Below are positions 42,209 to 53,117 of a stretch of DNA of 64,000 bases, piece after piece. The stretch is from contig NZ_AP022603.1 in assembly GCF_010726955.1 (NCBI RefSeq), positions 3,038,001-3,102,000 on the forward strand, read 5' to 3'. The notes under the pieces are model-generated. The model was given only the letters and a program-made list of their open reading frames with translations, made no database searches and was not told where the DNA came from. Position 1 is the stretch's first letter. Each line of letters opens with the position of its first letter. Origin of the DNA: Mycolicibacterium fallax (GTDB lineage Bacteria > Actinomycetota > Actinomycetes > Mycobacteriales > Mycobacteriaceae). The position numbers and the translations under genes were made by a program.

Positions 42209-42706
42209 TCAGGGGCAGGTGATCGCGAGCTCGAACGCCTTGTTGACCGGGGCCATCGGGTTGGCCAGGTCGGCGCCGATGGCGTTGCCCTTCACCTTGT
42301 AGGTCTTGCCGTCCTTGCTGGCGGTGGCGTCGCCGCCGGCCGGACTGACCGACAGCCCGACGCCGTCGACCGTGCCGAGCCCGACCGAGGTGACCTTGGA
42401 GGCGTCCTCGGCGACGACGACGGACACCCCGCCGTCCTCACCGGCGATCGCGATGGTCATGTCCGCGCCGGTCGGCGTGCACACCGCGACGCCGCTGATG
42501 TCCTGCTCCTCGCCGTCCACGGTCATCTTGGCGTGGCCGGGTTCGGGATTGCCCTTGACCGCGTCGGTCGCCGACGTGACGGCGCTGGTCACCGACGACA
42601 TCGCGTCCTTGGCCTGGTCGGAGGCCGATTTATCGCTTGAGCAGCCGGCCAGGCCGGCGGCGACGATCGCCGCGCTGCCGACGGCGAGCACCAATGTTCG
42701 TTTCAC
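42209..42706 (-). CDS. LpqH-family lipoprotein
   Basis: About 165 residues; GTG 42706 has AAGGAG seven bases upstream. Lipobox LAGC followed by a Ser/Lys/Asp-rich linker, then the LpqH fold with two Cys (GVAVCTPTG and ITCP) and the VDGxxxDISG motif. Likely a surface lipoprotein. A paralogue, 42809-43246, follows upstream in the same direction. Confidence 0.82.
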   Translation of the reverse strand: MKRTLVLAVGSAAIVAAGLAGCSSDKSASDQAKDAMSSVTSAVTSATDAVKGNPEPGHAKMTVDGEEQDISGVAVCTPTGADMTIAIAGEDGGVSVVVAEDASKVTSVGLGTVDGVGLSVSPAGGDATASKDGKTYKVKGNAIGADLANPMAPVNKAFELAITCP

Positions 42707-42808
42707 CACAGCTCTCCTTAGAGTCGAGGCCAACCCGGTGGGCGGACCTGCGCTCAGTATTGTCCGGCGGCGGCCGGGACAACAGGTTTCATGTGAAACA
42801 CGATGTGG

Positions 42809-43246
42809 TTACGGGCAGGACACCGAGAGCTCGAAGGCGGTGCCGACCGGGTTGACGGCGTCGCCGCCGGAGGTGCCCATCCCGGTGCCGCTGATGGTGT
42901 AGGACTTGCCGTCGCGGCTGAGTTGGGCGGGCTGCCCGGACACCGCGGCGACGTAGACCAGCGCGCTGTCGGTGCTGCCGACCTCGCCGATGTGCACCGA
43001 CTTCACCGTCGGATTGTCCTCGTCGGTCACCTTCACGACGGCCTTCTCGGCGCCCTCGATGGTGATGGTGGTCAGCCCGCCGTCGGTTTTGCAGGACACC
43101 GAGGTCACCGGGCCGAGGTCGTCGTCGCCCAGTCGCAGCGCGTTGGCCGCCGACGAGCCGGAGTCACCCCCCGAGCAGCCCGCCACCAGCAATGCCCCGG
43201 CCAGGGCGACCGCGCCGGCCGTACCGAACTTCCTCAGCGTCATCAT
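42809..43246 (-). CDS. LpqH-family lipoprotein
   Basis: About 145 residues. ATG 43246 is chosen because a CATACT box ends seven bases upstream (leaderless); GTG 43252 is an alternative. Lipobox VAGC, then a Gly/Ser linker and a domain with two Cys (SVSCKTDG and LSVSCP) and NPTVKSVHIG in the centre. Same family as 36295 and 42209. Diverges from tgt. Confidence 0.8.
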   Translation of the reverse strand: MMTLRKFGTAGAVALAGALLVAGCSGGDSGSSAANALRLGDDDLGPVTSVSCKTDGGLTTITIEGAEKAVVKVTDEDNPTVKSVHIGEVGSTDSALVYVAAVSGQPAQLSRDGKSYTISGTGMGTSGGDAVNPVGTAFELSVSCP

Positions 43247-43295
43247 GCCCACGAGTATGGCCGTGGGCGCGGCCTGGGACCAATCTGCTGATTGA

Positions 43296-44540
<1,245 letters not shown>

Positions 44541-44559
44541 CCGGGTTCGGCCGGCCGGC

Positions 44560-44724
44560 TCAGCCGCGGCCGAACCGGAACCAGCTGCGCTTGGGCTTTT
44601 CGGCGCGCGGGTGTCCGCCGCACCACTGCCCGGCCGGAACGCTGCGCTTGACCGCATCGATGTGCATGCCGCAACCGGCCCAGGTGGTTTTTCCGCACTC
44701 GCGGCACTTCGCGGCTCGACACAT
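44560..44724 (-). CDS. Small Cys-rich metal-binding-like protein
   Basis: A 54-residue protein with CRAAKCRECG, GCGMH and QWCGGH motifs (six Cys and two His), ending in a basic tail. This is a conserved actinobacterial small protein type of unknown function that probably binds zinc or copper. A perfect CsoR-like palindrome lies 52 bases upstream of its ATG, so copper or persulfide control is plausible. Convergent with tgt. Confidence 0.7.
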   Translation of the reverse strand: MCRAAKCRECGKTTWAGCGMHIDAVKRSVPAGQWCGGHPRAEKPKRSWFRFGRG

Positions 44725-44775
44725 GACGACGTCCCTTTCGTTGACCGGGCGGTTGCGCCCGGTTCGTGCCTCGAA

Positions 44776-44793
44776 TATACCCCAGGGGGTATA
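44776..44793. promoter_or_regulatory. CsoR-like operator TATACCCC-AG-GGGGTATA
   Basis: A perfect 8-base-arm palindrome between the Cys-rich gene (leftward) and the P450 gene (rightward, 93 bases away). The form TACCC-n-GGGTA is that of operators of CsoR-family copper or sulfur sensors. Confidence 0.6.
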
Positions 44794-44885
44794 AATCGGG
44801 GGAATCCGACCGACGGTCCGGCCGCCGCCGCATCGCCTGAACGCATCTGACCTGCGGGGATTTCGGCCTCGGGCACAATGGCCGG

Positions 44886-46118
44886 ATGAGTGCCGCCGAG
44901 GACCAGGCCGAGGTGCAACGGCTGCTGCGCGCCATGCTCGACCCGGCCAACCGCGCCGACCCGTACCCGATCTACGACCAGATCCGCGTGCTCGGTCCGA
45001 TGCGGCTGCCGGAGGCCAACCTCGCGGTGTTCGCCCGCTACCCCGACTGCGAGCAGGTGCTGCGCCACCCGTCGTCGTCGAACGACCGGTTGACCTCCAC
45101 CGCCGCGCAGCGCGAGGTGGCCGCCGGCGCCGCCGCCCGCCCGTTCGGCCAGCCCGGATTCCTGTTCCTGGACCCGCCGGATCACACCCGGCTGCGCAAA
45201 CTGGCCCAGCAGGCGTTCTCCCCGCGGGTGGTCAAGGCGCTGGAACCGGAGATCGTCGGCCTGGTCGACGAGCTGCTGGGGCGACTGGAACCCGGCGCCG
45301 AATTCGACCTGATCGCCGAGCTGGCCTACCCGCTGCCGGTCGCGGTGATCTGCCGGCTGCTCGGGGTGCCGCTGGAGGACGAGCCGCGGTTCGGTGCGGC
45401 CTCGGCGCTGCTGGCCCAGGGCCTGGACCCGTTCGTCGCGGTCACCGGGCAGCAGTCCGCCGACATCGAGGAGCGGCTGGCCGCCGGGAAGTGGCTGCGC
45501 GGCTACCTGGGTGAACTGGTGGAGCGCCGCCGCGTCGAACCGCGCGAGGACCTGATCTCGGAGCTGATCGCGGCCGAGGAGGACGGCGACCAGCTCTCCG
45601 GCGAGGAGATCGTCGCCACCTGCAACCTGCTGTTCATCGCCGGCCACGAGACGACGGTCAACCTGATCGCCAACGCGGTGCGCGCGCTGCTGCGGCACCG
45701 GCCGCACTGGGCGGCGCTGAGCGCCGAGCCCGGCCGCGCCGCCGCGATCGTCGAGGAAACCCTGCGCCACGACCCGCCGGTGCAGCTGACCAGCCGGATC
45801 GCCGCGGCGGACCTGACCATCGGTGAGCTGGCCGTGCCCAAGGGCGACATCATGATGGTGCTGACCGCCGCCGCGCAGCGCGATCCGGCGGCCTACGACC
45901 GGCCCGCGGAGTTCGACCCGGACCGCGGCGCCATCCGGCACCTGGCCTTCGGGCTCGGCCCGCACTTCTGCCTGGGCGCGCCGCTGGCCCGGCTGGAGGC
46001 GACGCTGGCGCTCTCGGCGCTGGCCGCGAAGTTCCCGGACCTGCGGCCGGCGGCCGAACCGAGCTACAAGCCCAATGTCACGCTGCGCGGGCTGGCGGAT
46101 CTGCCGGTGATCGGCTGA
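44886..46118 (+). CDS. Cytochrome P450
   Basis: A 410-residue protein. AGHETT in helix I, EETLRH (ExxR of helix K) and FGLGPHFCLG with the haem-binding Cys are all present. Soluble bacterial class I enzyme that needs a ferredoxin partner. Substrate not predictable. Mycobacteria have many such enzymes for lipid and steroid oxidation. Confidence 0.93.
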   Translation: MSAAEDQAEVQRLLRAMLDPANRADPYPIYDQIRVLGPMRLPEANLAVFARYPDCEQVLRHPSSSNDRLTSTAAQREVAAGAAARPFGQPGFLFLDPPDHTRLRKLAQQAFSPRVVKALEPEIVGLVDELLGRLEPGAEFDLIAELAYPLPVAVICRLLGVPLEDEPRFGAASALLAQGLDPFVAVTGQQSADIEERLAAGKWLRGYLGELVERRRVEPREDLISELIAAEEDGDQLSGEEIVATCNLLFIAGHETTVNLIANAVRALLRHRPHWAALSAEPGRAAAIVEETLRHDPPVQLTSRIAAADLTIGELAVPKGDIMMVLTAAAQRDPAAYDRPAEFDPDRGAIRHLAFGLGPHFCLGAPLARLEATLALSALAAKFPDLRPAAEPSYKPNVTLRGLADLPVIG

Positions 46119-46137
46119 GCCACCGACCCGGGAGGGG

Positions 46138-47031
46138 TCAGGCGGGCCGGAAGATCCAGGGCTGCCGGGGCAGCCGGGCCGGGTCGAACTCGGCGAGCAT
46201 GCCGGGCAGGTCGGCGGCGGTGTAGCCCAGCGAGTCGGCGATCTGCCGCAGCGCGGTCGGCACCCCGATCTCGGCCAGGCCGACCGCACCGTCGCGCTTG
46301 GCCAGCCGCTTGCCCTCGGCGTTCAGGGCCAGCGGAACGTGCGCGTACACCGGCGCGGGCAGACCCAGCAGCGCGGCCAGATAGGCCTGCCGCGGCGCCG
46401 AGGACAGCAGGTCGTCGCCGCGGACCACCTGATCCACCCCGGAGCCGCCGTCGTCGACGACCACCGCGAGGTTGTAGGCCGGCACCCCGTCGAAGCGGCG
46501 CAACACGAAATCGTCGACCACCCCGGTGTAGCTGCCGTGCAGCAGGTCGGTGACGGTGAACTCGTCGCGGTCGGCGCGCAACCGCAGCGCCGGCGGGCGC
46601 CCCGTCGCCGCGCGCCGGCTGGCCCGCTGGGCGTCGTCCAACTCCCGGCAGGTCCCCGGATACGCCCCCTCCGGGGCGTGCGGGGCGCGCGGAGCGGCCA
46701 GGATTTCCCTACGGCTGCAATAACATTCGTAGGCCATTCCGGCGGTCAGCAGCTGCTCGACCACCGCGTCGTAGCGGTCGGCGTGGGCCCGCTGATACTG
46801 CGGCGGCTCGTCCCAGCTGATCCCGATCGCGGCCAGATCCGCGAGCTGGCGGGCGGCGACATCGGGAAAGGTGCGGTCATCGAGATCCTCGACGCGCAAC
46901 AAAAACCGCCGGCCGGTGGACCGGGCGAACAGCCAGGCCAGCACCGCGGTGCGCAGGTTGCCGATGTGCAGGTCGGCCGACGGGCTGGGGGCGAATCGGC
47001 CCGCCCCGGCGGCCCCGCTGGCTTCGGTCAC
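46138..47031 (-). CDS. gluQ: Glutamyl-Q tRNA(Asp) synthetase
   Basis: A 297-residue protein; GTG 47031 ([17 protein letters not shown]) is preferred over upstream readings. HIGN replaces [12 protein letters not shown] is the KMSKS-like loop, and CYCSR with the later YPGTC gives the zinc ligands. It lacks the anticodon-binding domain of GltX, as GluQ does. It attaches glutamate to queuosine in tRNA-Asp, which agrees with tgt nearby. Confidence 0.9.
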   Translation of the reverse strand: MTEASGAAGAGRFAPSPSADLHIGNLRTAVLAWLFARSTGRRFLLRVEDLDDRTFPDVAARQLADLAAIGISWDEPPQYQRAHADRYDAVVEQLLTAGMAYECYCSRREILAAPRAPHAPEGAYPGTCRELDDAQRASRRAATGRPPALRLRADRDEFTVTDLLHGSYTGVVDDFVLRRFDGVPAYNLAVVVDDGGSGVDQVVRGDDLLSSAPRQAYLAALLGLPAPVYAHVPLALNAEGKRLAKRDGAVGLAEIGVPTALRQIADSLGYTAADLPGMLAEFDPARLPRQPWIFRPA

Positions 47032-47107
47032 ACCCGCAGAATCTAATGCCGGGGCGGACGAAATGTCTCCAGCCCTGGCGAACTGCGGGCGCCGTTGCAA
47101 GGATGGG

Positions 47108-47227
47108 ATGGTGCAGTTACCGGTGTCACCCCCCGTCGCGCCCATGCTGGCCAAGGCGGCGACCACGGTGCCCACCGACGCCGGAGTGTGGTCCTATGAG
47201 CCCAAGTGGGACGGTTTCCTTCACTGA
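47108..47227 (+). pseudogene. ligC: 5' fragment of chromosomal ligC, split by element
   Basis: A 39-residue remnant with the LigC start ([24 protein letters not shown]) that ends abnormally in Leu-His-stop. The frame continues at 59254 (RALVFRDGDE). The lysine in EPKWDG is the adenylation nucleophile region of ATP-dependent ligases. The break is at 47219/47220, inside the Phe-Arg codons. Non-functional alone. Confidence 0.85.
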
Positions 47228-47369
47228 ATTTTGCAAGTGTCGGTAGGCCGTATGTGGCCAACCTCGACCTTGTTATCGACAGTTAGTTAGGCGGAGTCCC
47301 CGCTTGAACCCCCGCGTCGGTCAGGTCTGATGGCAACCCTTTCAATGATCTTGAATGCTGGCTGGGCGG

Positions 47370-50300
47370 CTAGACAGGGCGGGTGGTGGCGCGTTGGGGC
47401 CACCAGCTGGCTTCGCCTAGGAGTGTGGCGATGGCGGGGACGGTGAGGGTGCGCACGACGAAGGTGTCGAGCAGTAGGCCGCATCCGATGATGAATCCGG
47501 CTTGGATCATGATGGCGATGGAGCCGATCATGAGGCCGAACATGCTGGCGGCGAAGATGATGCCGGCTGAGGTGATGACTGAGCCGGTATTGGCGACGGT
47601 GCGGAGGACGCCGACGCGGATGTTGCCGGTGGATTCTTCTTTGAGTCGGGAGACGAGCAGCATGTTGTAGTCGGCGCCGACGGCGACGAGGATGATGAAC
47701 GCCAGTAGCGGTACTGGCCAGGCGATTTCGTATCCCAGTCCGTATTGGAAGACCAGGACGCCGATGCCCAGTGATGCGGTGTAGTTGAGCACGACGGTGC
47801 CCAGCAGGTAGAGCGGGGCCAGCAGGGCGCGCAGCAGCAGGACCAGGATGAGGCCGACGATGGCCAGGGTGGCGATGGCCAGTTGGATGAAGTCGTGGGA
47901 GAGCAGTTGTCGGATGTCGGAGTTGACCGCGGGGAAGCCGGCGACGGAGACGGTGGCGTCGCTTAGGGAGGTGTTGGGGCGTGCGGCCTCGGCGACGTCG
48001 GTGATCTCCTGAGCCAGGTCCATCGCGTCGACCGAGTAGGGGTCGTGGCGGGATTCGATGGCGAAGCGGGCGGTCTTGCCGTCGGGTGAGAGGAATTGTT
48101 CTGCGACGTCGGCGAACTGGCGGTTCTCGAAGGCGTTGGCGGGCAGGTAGAAGCCGCTGGAGGTATCTGATCCGGTGCTGGCGCGGGCCGAGTTTTGTAG
48201 TTGGGTGGCGATTTGGCTCATGCCGCTGAGCATTTCGATGTTGCTGTCGGCGAGTGTGTTGACTCCGGTCGCCAGTGCTTGGGCGCCGGAGGCGAGTTGG
48301 CTGATGCCGTCTTGGAGTCGGCGGATGTTGGCGGCCATGTCGGCGGGGTCCCCGAGTGCGCCGAACGCTGCGTCGAGAGAGGTGACGGCGGTTTTGACGT
48401 CGGCCAGGGTGTCGGCGACGGTTGAGTTCTGCCCTACTCGGTCGCCGAGGCCGGCGACTTGAGTGAAGAAGCCGCCGTTTCGCAGTGTCACCAGAACCTG
48501 GGCTTGATCTCGGATCTGGGCGCATTGGGGGGTGGTGGCGCACCAGGGTGAGGTGTTGAGGGCTGCGACCAGTGGGTCGATGGTGGCGATGGCGGAATCG
48601 GCTTGTTCGGCGAGCGGCCGCAGTCCCGGCCCGGATTGCAGGGCTTGGTCGATGGCCGGTGCGGCCGCGGAGAGCTGTGTCAGCAGGGGCCGGAACTGGT
48701 CGACTTGTTGGCCTGCGGTCTGGGCTTGGGTGAGGATGCCGGTCAGCGGGGTCAGGGCGGTGCGCAGTGTGGTGTCGAGTTGTGCCAACCCATCGGCGAG
48801 TTGGTCGGCGCCGTCGGTGAGTTTGGCCAGGTCGTCCTTGCGGGCGTTGCCGTCGGCCACCGCACCGGCCATCTTGTCGCCGATTTGGCCGTTCTGCCAA
48901 CCCAATTGGGCTTGGTCGAGGCGGGTTCCGGCGGGCCGGGTGACCCCGGAGACCTTGGTGACGCCGGGGACTTGCGCGACCCGGGAGGCCATCTCGTCGA
49001 GGTCGGCGAGCCCCTTGCCGGTGCGCATGTCGGTCGGTGATTCCACCAGGAGGAACTCGGTGAGGACGATGTCCTTGCGGAAGTGGCGGTCCAGCATCTG
49101 GTAGCCCTGGTTGCTGGCGGTGGTGGCGGGTTGTCCCTTGCGGTCGTCGAAGCTCATCGTCATGGTCAGCGCGGCCGCCGAGAGTGCCAGCAGGATGACC
49201 AGGCTGGCGACGAGCAGGGGCACCGGCTTGCGCACCACCGCGACGGCAACCCAGTTCCAGTAACGTCGGGTTCTGTCGGATTTGGGTTCACCGATGCCGT
49301 ACTTGGCGGCGAGTGCCAGCACCGGCGGCAGCAGCGTCACGGTGGCGATGAACCCGACGAGCACGGCGACCGCGCACGCGGGTCCCAGGCCGGCGAACAC
49401 GCTGAGCTTGGCGAACACCATGGATAGAAATGCCAGCGCAACGGTGGCGGCCGAGGCCAGGATGACGCGGCCGATGCTGGCGGTGGCGTGGATGGCTGCC
49501 TGATCGGGCGGTGTCTGCGCGCGGCGCTGCTCGTGGTAGCGGCTGATCAGGAAGACGGTGTAGTCGGTGCCGGCGCCCAGCAGGATCGCGGTCATGAACG
49601 CGACGGTGAACTGCGATACCGGCATGCCCAGCTCACCCAGCGCGGAGAGCACCCCGCGGCCGACGGCCAGGCTGATACCGATCACGAGCAGTGGTAGTAG
49701 CGCGGTGAACACCGACCGGTAGACGATGAGCAGGATCAGCGCGATCAGACCTGCGGTGGCGATGGAGATGAACAGCAGATCGTGTTCGGCGGCGGCGATC
49801 TGGTCGCTGAACGTCGCTGGCGGACCGGTGACGTTCACCGTGGTCGACGACCCGGCGAAGGACTCGGCGGCGATGTCTCGGACCGCGGTCACCGCTTCGG
49901 CGGCCGTGGGATCACCCAGGGTGCCCGCTACACCGACGGGGAGATACCAGGCCTGGCGGTCCTGGCTGACCGCCTGGGTGGCGGTGATGGGGTCGGCTAG
50001 CAGATCTCGTACGAGCCGCACGTGCTCGGTGTCGGCGCGCAGTCGCGAAACCATGGTGTCGTAACGCTGCCGTGCCGATGGCGTGAGACCTGCCGGGTCT
50101 TCCATGGCGACGAATAGCGTTGTCTTGGAGCCTTGTTCGCCGAAGGCTTCGCTCATCCGGTCGACGGTCTGGAACGACGCCACATCGCGGGGAATCAAAT
50201 CGACCGATTGCTGGCGAACCACGGTCTCCAACTGCGGGAACAGCAGCGCCAACACCGCGGCTAACCCGACCCACGCGCCGATCACCAGTGCTTTGTGTCG

Positions 50301-50429
50301 GACGGTGAATGCGGCCAGTGCACCCAGGCGCTCGCTGTACTCCCTGGAGGTCGTGGTGACCGTGGCCCGTTCGCGGACGCGCATGGTGGCCGGGGGCGGT
50401 GCGTCGGGCTCGCTGTTCGGGCTGGTCAA
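47370..50429 (-). CDS. MmpL family RND transporter
   Basis: A 1019-residue protein with about twelve membrane helices in two halves (around residues 45-65, 225-400, then 860-1010). GAGTDYTVFLISRYHEQRR and AVGADYNMLLVSRLKEE are the paired motifs of proton-driven MmpL exporters of lipids, siderophores or drugs. Between them lie two large external loops, the second of about 440 residues. It follows the DUF6188-like gene in the same direction and is probably regulated by the TetR gene upstream. Confidence 0.93.
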   Translation of the reverse strand: MTSPNSEPDAPPPATMRVRERATVTTTSREYSERLGALAAFTVRHKALVIGAWVGLAAVLALLFPQLETVVRQQSVDLIPRDVASFQTVDRMSEAFGEQGSKTTLFVAMEDPAGLTPSARQRYDTMVSRLRADTEHVRLVRDLLADPITATQAVSQDRQAWYLPVGVAGTLGDPTAAEAVTAVRDIAAESFAGSSTTVNVTGPPATFSDQIAAAEHDLLFISIATAGLIALILLIVYRSVFTALLPLLVIGISLAVGRGVLSALGELGMPVSQFTVAFMTAILLGAGTDYTVFLISRYHEQRRAQTPPDQAAIHATASIGRVILASAATVALAFLSMVFAKLSVFAGLGPACAVAVLVGFIATVTLLPPVLALAAKYGIGEPKSDRTRRYWNWVAVAVVRKPVPLLVASLVILLALSAAALTMTMSFDDRKGQPATTASNQGYQMLDRHFRKDIVLTEFLLVESPTDMRTGKGLADLDEMASRVAQVPGVTKVSGVTRPAGTRLDQAQLGWQNGQIGDKMAGAVADGNARKDDLAKLTDGADQLADGLAQLDTTLRTALTPLTGILTQAQTAGQQVDQFRPLLTQLSAAAPAIDQALQSGPGLRPLAEQADSAIATIDPLVAALNTSPWCATTPQCAQIRDQAQVLVTLRNGGFFTQVAGLGDRVGQNSTVADTLADVKTAVTSLDAAFGALGDPADMAANIRRLQDGISQLASGAQALATGVNTLADSNIEMLSGMSQIATQLQNSARASTGSDTSSGFYLPANAFENRQFADVAEQFLSPDGKTARFAIESRHDPYSVDAMDLAQEITDVAEAARPNTSLSDATVSVAGFPAVNSDIRQLLSHDFIQLAIATLAIVGLILVLLLRALLAPLYLLGTVVLNYTASLGIGVLVFQYGLGYEIAWPVPLLAFIILVAVGADYNMLLVSRLKEESTGNIRVGVLRTVANTGSVITSAGIIFAASMFGLMIGSIAIMIQAGFIIGCGLLLDTFVVRTLTVPAIATLLGEASWWPQRATTRPV

Positions 50430-50484
50430 CCGTCTCTCCGCGCTGGATCGATGTTGGGGACGCGGTCAAGCGTCAAGCGCCGGG

Positions 50485-50919
50485 TCACCGCGCCGCGGCG
50501 GGAGTATCGGCGACTTGGTCCTCCTCGGGAACGTCGTGGCGCACGACGTGGACCCTTCCGCGGGGTAAGCAGGCCATGTAGCCGTGGCGTTTGCCGTACA
50601 GCTCCCACGCGGTCGCGTGCTCGTCGGCGGCGACGGTGATGCGGTGTCCGCTGGAGAGCTGCAGGTGCAGCGTCCCGTCGTCATCGCAGGTGGCGTGCGT
50701 GCAGGTACTGCCCGCGAAGTTCAGCAGTGGACGCTGAACGTCGGGCACGTCGTTCGGGTCGATCATCACATCTTCGGCTGGGTAGCCACCTTCCGGTGGC
50801 AGCGTGAGCTGCAGTGGCCGCGTGATGACCAGTTCGTTGTAGTCCTCCAGGCTGATCATGAGGCCTTCGTGAAGCCCGATCCGCTGGACCTGACAGTCTT
50901 CGATCCACTGGGTGATCAT
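50485..50919 (-). CDS. DUF6188-like small protein
   Basis: A 144-residue protein from ATG 50919 (MITQWIEDCQVQRIGLHEGL). Beta-rich, with ITRPLQLT and a C-terminal WELYGKRHGYMACLPRG segment, a layout I associate with mycobacterial DUF6188 proteins. First gene of the mmpL operon, directly behind two palindromic operators. Function unknown. Confidence 0.6.
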   Translation of the reverse strand: MITQWIEDCQVQRIGLHEGLMISLEDYNELVITRPLQLTLPPEGGYPAEDVMIDPNDVPDVQRPLLNFAGSTCTHATCDDDGTLHLQLSSGHRITVAADEHATAWELYGKRHGYMACLPRGRVHVVRHDVPEEDQVADTPAAAR

Positions 50920-50950
50920 GATGGCCCCTTCGGTCTTCGGTGAACCATAA

Positions 50951-50984
50951 CGATACTGTAAGTATCGCACCAATACTATTAGTA
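50951..50984. promoter_or_regulatory. TetR operators before the mmpL operon
   Basis: CGATACT-GTA-AGTATCG (50951-50967) is a perfect palindrome, followed by TACT-ATT-AGTA (50974-50984). Both lie in the 76-base gap between the end of the broken tetR gene and the start at 50919. A third TACT-C-AGTA site is at 53107. Confidence 0.6.
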
Positions 50985-51303
50985 GCGTTAACGAATCACT
51001 CTTGGAGTTCGCGTGCGAGCAGGAGTCGGGTTGCATGGTCGAGCCGTTGGCAACACTCGGCGGTGGTGGCCCGCTGCCGGACCCAGGCGGTGAGGTTGGC
51101 AAGCCAGACGTCGGCGACGACCGCGGCGATCTGCATCTGACGCGACGTGGGGTCCCCGCCGGCGATCGCTCGAGCCATCATGCGTGCGATGAACTCTTCG
51201 GCCTGCACGACGTCGACGGTGCCGTCGGCGACGACGAACGCGCGGGTGACCGCCTCGGTCAGCGCCGGCCTGTCCTGCCATTCGCGGCGCAGTCGCCCAT
51301 TGA

Positions 51304-52784
51304 GGAGCAATGATCAATACCTGTGGATGAGCCTCGGCGTGGGGGCGTGAAAATGGGCGCACCTTCCCGAGGATGATCATTACGGAATCAGGTATTCGAT
51401 CAAGACCGGCGTTGGCGCGCTGGTTGGGAAGGTACGCCCATGCTCACCGTAGTTCACGATGGCCAGGAGACCAACGACGAAACCGGCGGACGCTCATTGC
51501 TCGATGAGATCGTTCGCGACGGCGCTCGGCAGATGCTGGCCACGGCGTTGCAGGCTGAGGTCGCTGCCTACGTGGCTCAGTACGCCGACCAGCTTGATGA
51601 CAACGGTCACCGACTGGTGGTGCGCAACGGCTACCACCAAGCCCGTGAGGTGCTGACCGCGGCCGGCGCAGTCGAGGTGAAAGCTCCGCGGGTCAACGAC
51701 CGCCGCCTCGACCTGGACACGGGCGAACGCAAGCGGTTCTCCTCCGCGATCCTGCCGGCCTGGGCGCGCAAGTCTCCGCAGATGAGTGAGGTCCTGCCGC
51801 TGCTGTACCTGCATGGCTTGTCGACCAGCGATTTCACCCCGGCCCTGGAGCAGTTCCTCGGCTCCGGTGCCGGGCTGTCGGCATCCACGATCACCCGGCT
51901 GACGTCGCAGTGGCAAGACGAGGCCGCCGCGTTCGGTCGCCGCGATCTGTCGGGCACCGACTACGTCTACCTGTGGGTTGACGGCATCCATCTCAAGGTC
52001 CGTCTGGACCAGGAGAAGCTGTGCCTGCTGGTGATGCTCGGTGTGCGCCGACGGGCGCAAGGAACTGGTGGCGATCAGCGACGGCTACCGTGAATCGGCC
52101 GAGTCGTGGGCCGATCTGCTGCGCGACTGCAAACGGCGCGGCATGACCGCCCCCGTGCTCGCCGTCGGTGACGGTGCGCTCGGGTTCTGGAAAGCGGTGC
52201 GTGAGGTGTTCCCGGCCACCAAAGAGCAGCGGTGCTGGTTCCACAAGCAGGCTAATGTTCTTGCCGCACTGCCGAAATCAGCACACCCGTCGGCCCTGGC
52301 GGCACTCAAGGAGATCTACAACGCCGAGGATATCGACAAGGCCCAGCTCGCGGTGAAAGCGTTCGAGGTCGATTTCGGCGCCAAGTACCCCAAGGCGGTC
52401 GCCAAGATCACCGACGACCTCGATGTGCTGCTGGAGTTCTTCAAGTACCCGGCCGAACATTGGATCCACCTGCGTACGACCAATCCGATCGAAAGCACCT
52501 TCGCCACAGTGCGTTTGAGGACCAAGGTGACCAAGGGGCCGGGATCGCGGGTGGCCGGTCTGGCCATGGCCTACAAGCTGATCGATGCCGCCGCGGCCCG
52601 TTGGCGGGCTGTCAACGCCCCGCACCTGGTTGCCCTGGTGCGCGCTGGCGCGGCCTTCCACAAAGGCAAGCTGCTTGAGCGTCCCGCCGACATCACGCCG
52701 CAGACACCGCCCTCAGACGACGATCAGCACGCCGGGACGGAGGTCGCCTGAAACACCCCGATCCACAGGTATTGACAATTCCTC
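51304..52784 (+). mobile_element. IS256-family insertion sequence
   Basis: About 1481 bases. The end sequences share TCAATACCTGTGGAT (left from about 51314, right inverted ending near 52775). Target duplication CCCATTGA at 51296-51303 and 52785-52792. It contains one transposase gene region, which is frameshifted. Confidence 0.85.
51440..52751 (+). pseudogene. IS256-family (Mutator) transposase, frameshifted
   Basis: The first frame (51440-52093) runs to LCLLVMLGV and then loses sense; the second (52041-52751) resumes with ADGRKELVAISDGYRES. Comparison with the usual order suggests that two bases were lost near 52045. DDE residues are still visible: Asp in YLWVDGIHLK, Asp in AVGDGALGFW and Glu in NPIESTFATVRLRT. 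Family members are single-frame, so this copy is probably inactive. Confidence 0.85.
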
Positions 52785-53106
52785 CCCATTGAGCACTTCC
52801 AGCCGCTGCCACGGAGTGTCGGCGGTCGTGGCCCAGTCGCCCTCGTCGTCGAGGCGCGCGAATTCGCGGGTGAGCACCGAGACGAGCAGATGTGATTTGG
52901 ATGGGAAGTAGCGGTACAGAGACCCCACTGCAATACCGGCGCGGTCGGCGACCACCCGCATCCGCACGGCCACGTAGCCACCGTCGGTGGCGATCGCCGT
53001 GGCGGCATTCAGGATGGCCTCTCGGCGCACAGTTGCAGTGGGTGGGTGTGGCGCTGGGTCCAGTCGTGTTGACGTCATTCGCGAATTCGGTTGCCTTCCA
53101 GAGGTA

Positions 53107-53117
53107 TTACTCAGTAA
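53107..53117. promoter_or_regulatory. Palindrome TTACT-C-AGTAA before broken tetR
   Basis: Lies 29 bases upstream of ATG 53078 and shares TACT/AGTA half-sites with the two palindromes at 50951-50984, as expected for autoregulation by the same TetR protein. Confidence 0.5.

Larger units (their letters stand above)
50996..53078 (-). pseudogene. TetR/AcrR regulator broken by IS
   Basis: The 5' part (52785-53078: REAILNAATAIATDGGY, then the HTH region with GSLYRYFPSKSHL) and the 3' part (50996-51303) join in frame when the IS and one copy of the 8-base duplication are removed, giving LEVLNGRLRREW. The whole would be a regulator of about 198 residues. Located directly before the mmpL operon with matching palindromes, it was probably its repressor and is now inactive. 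Confidence 0.85.

Noticed and set aside
47287..48900. 537-residue reading on the minus strand inside mmpL
   Set aside because: It overlaps the MmpL gene in another frame and consists of Arg/His/Pro-rich low-complexity sequence without any domain; a shadow of high-GC coding DNA.
51440..52751. Programmed frameshift in the IS transposase
   Set aside because: IS256-family transposases are made from a single frame and no slippery run lies at the break near 52045; a two-base loss is simpler.
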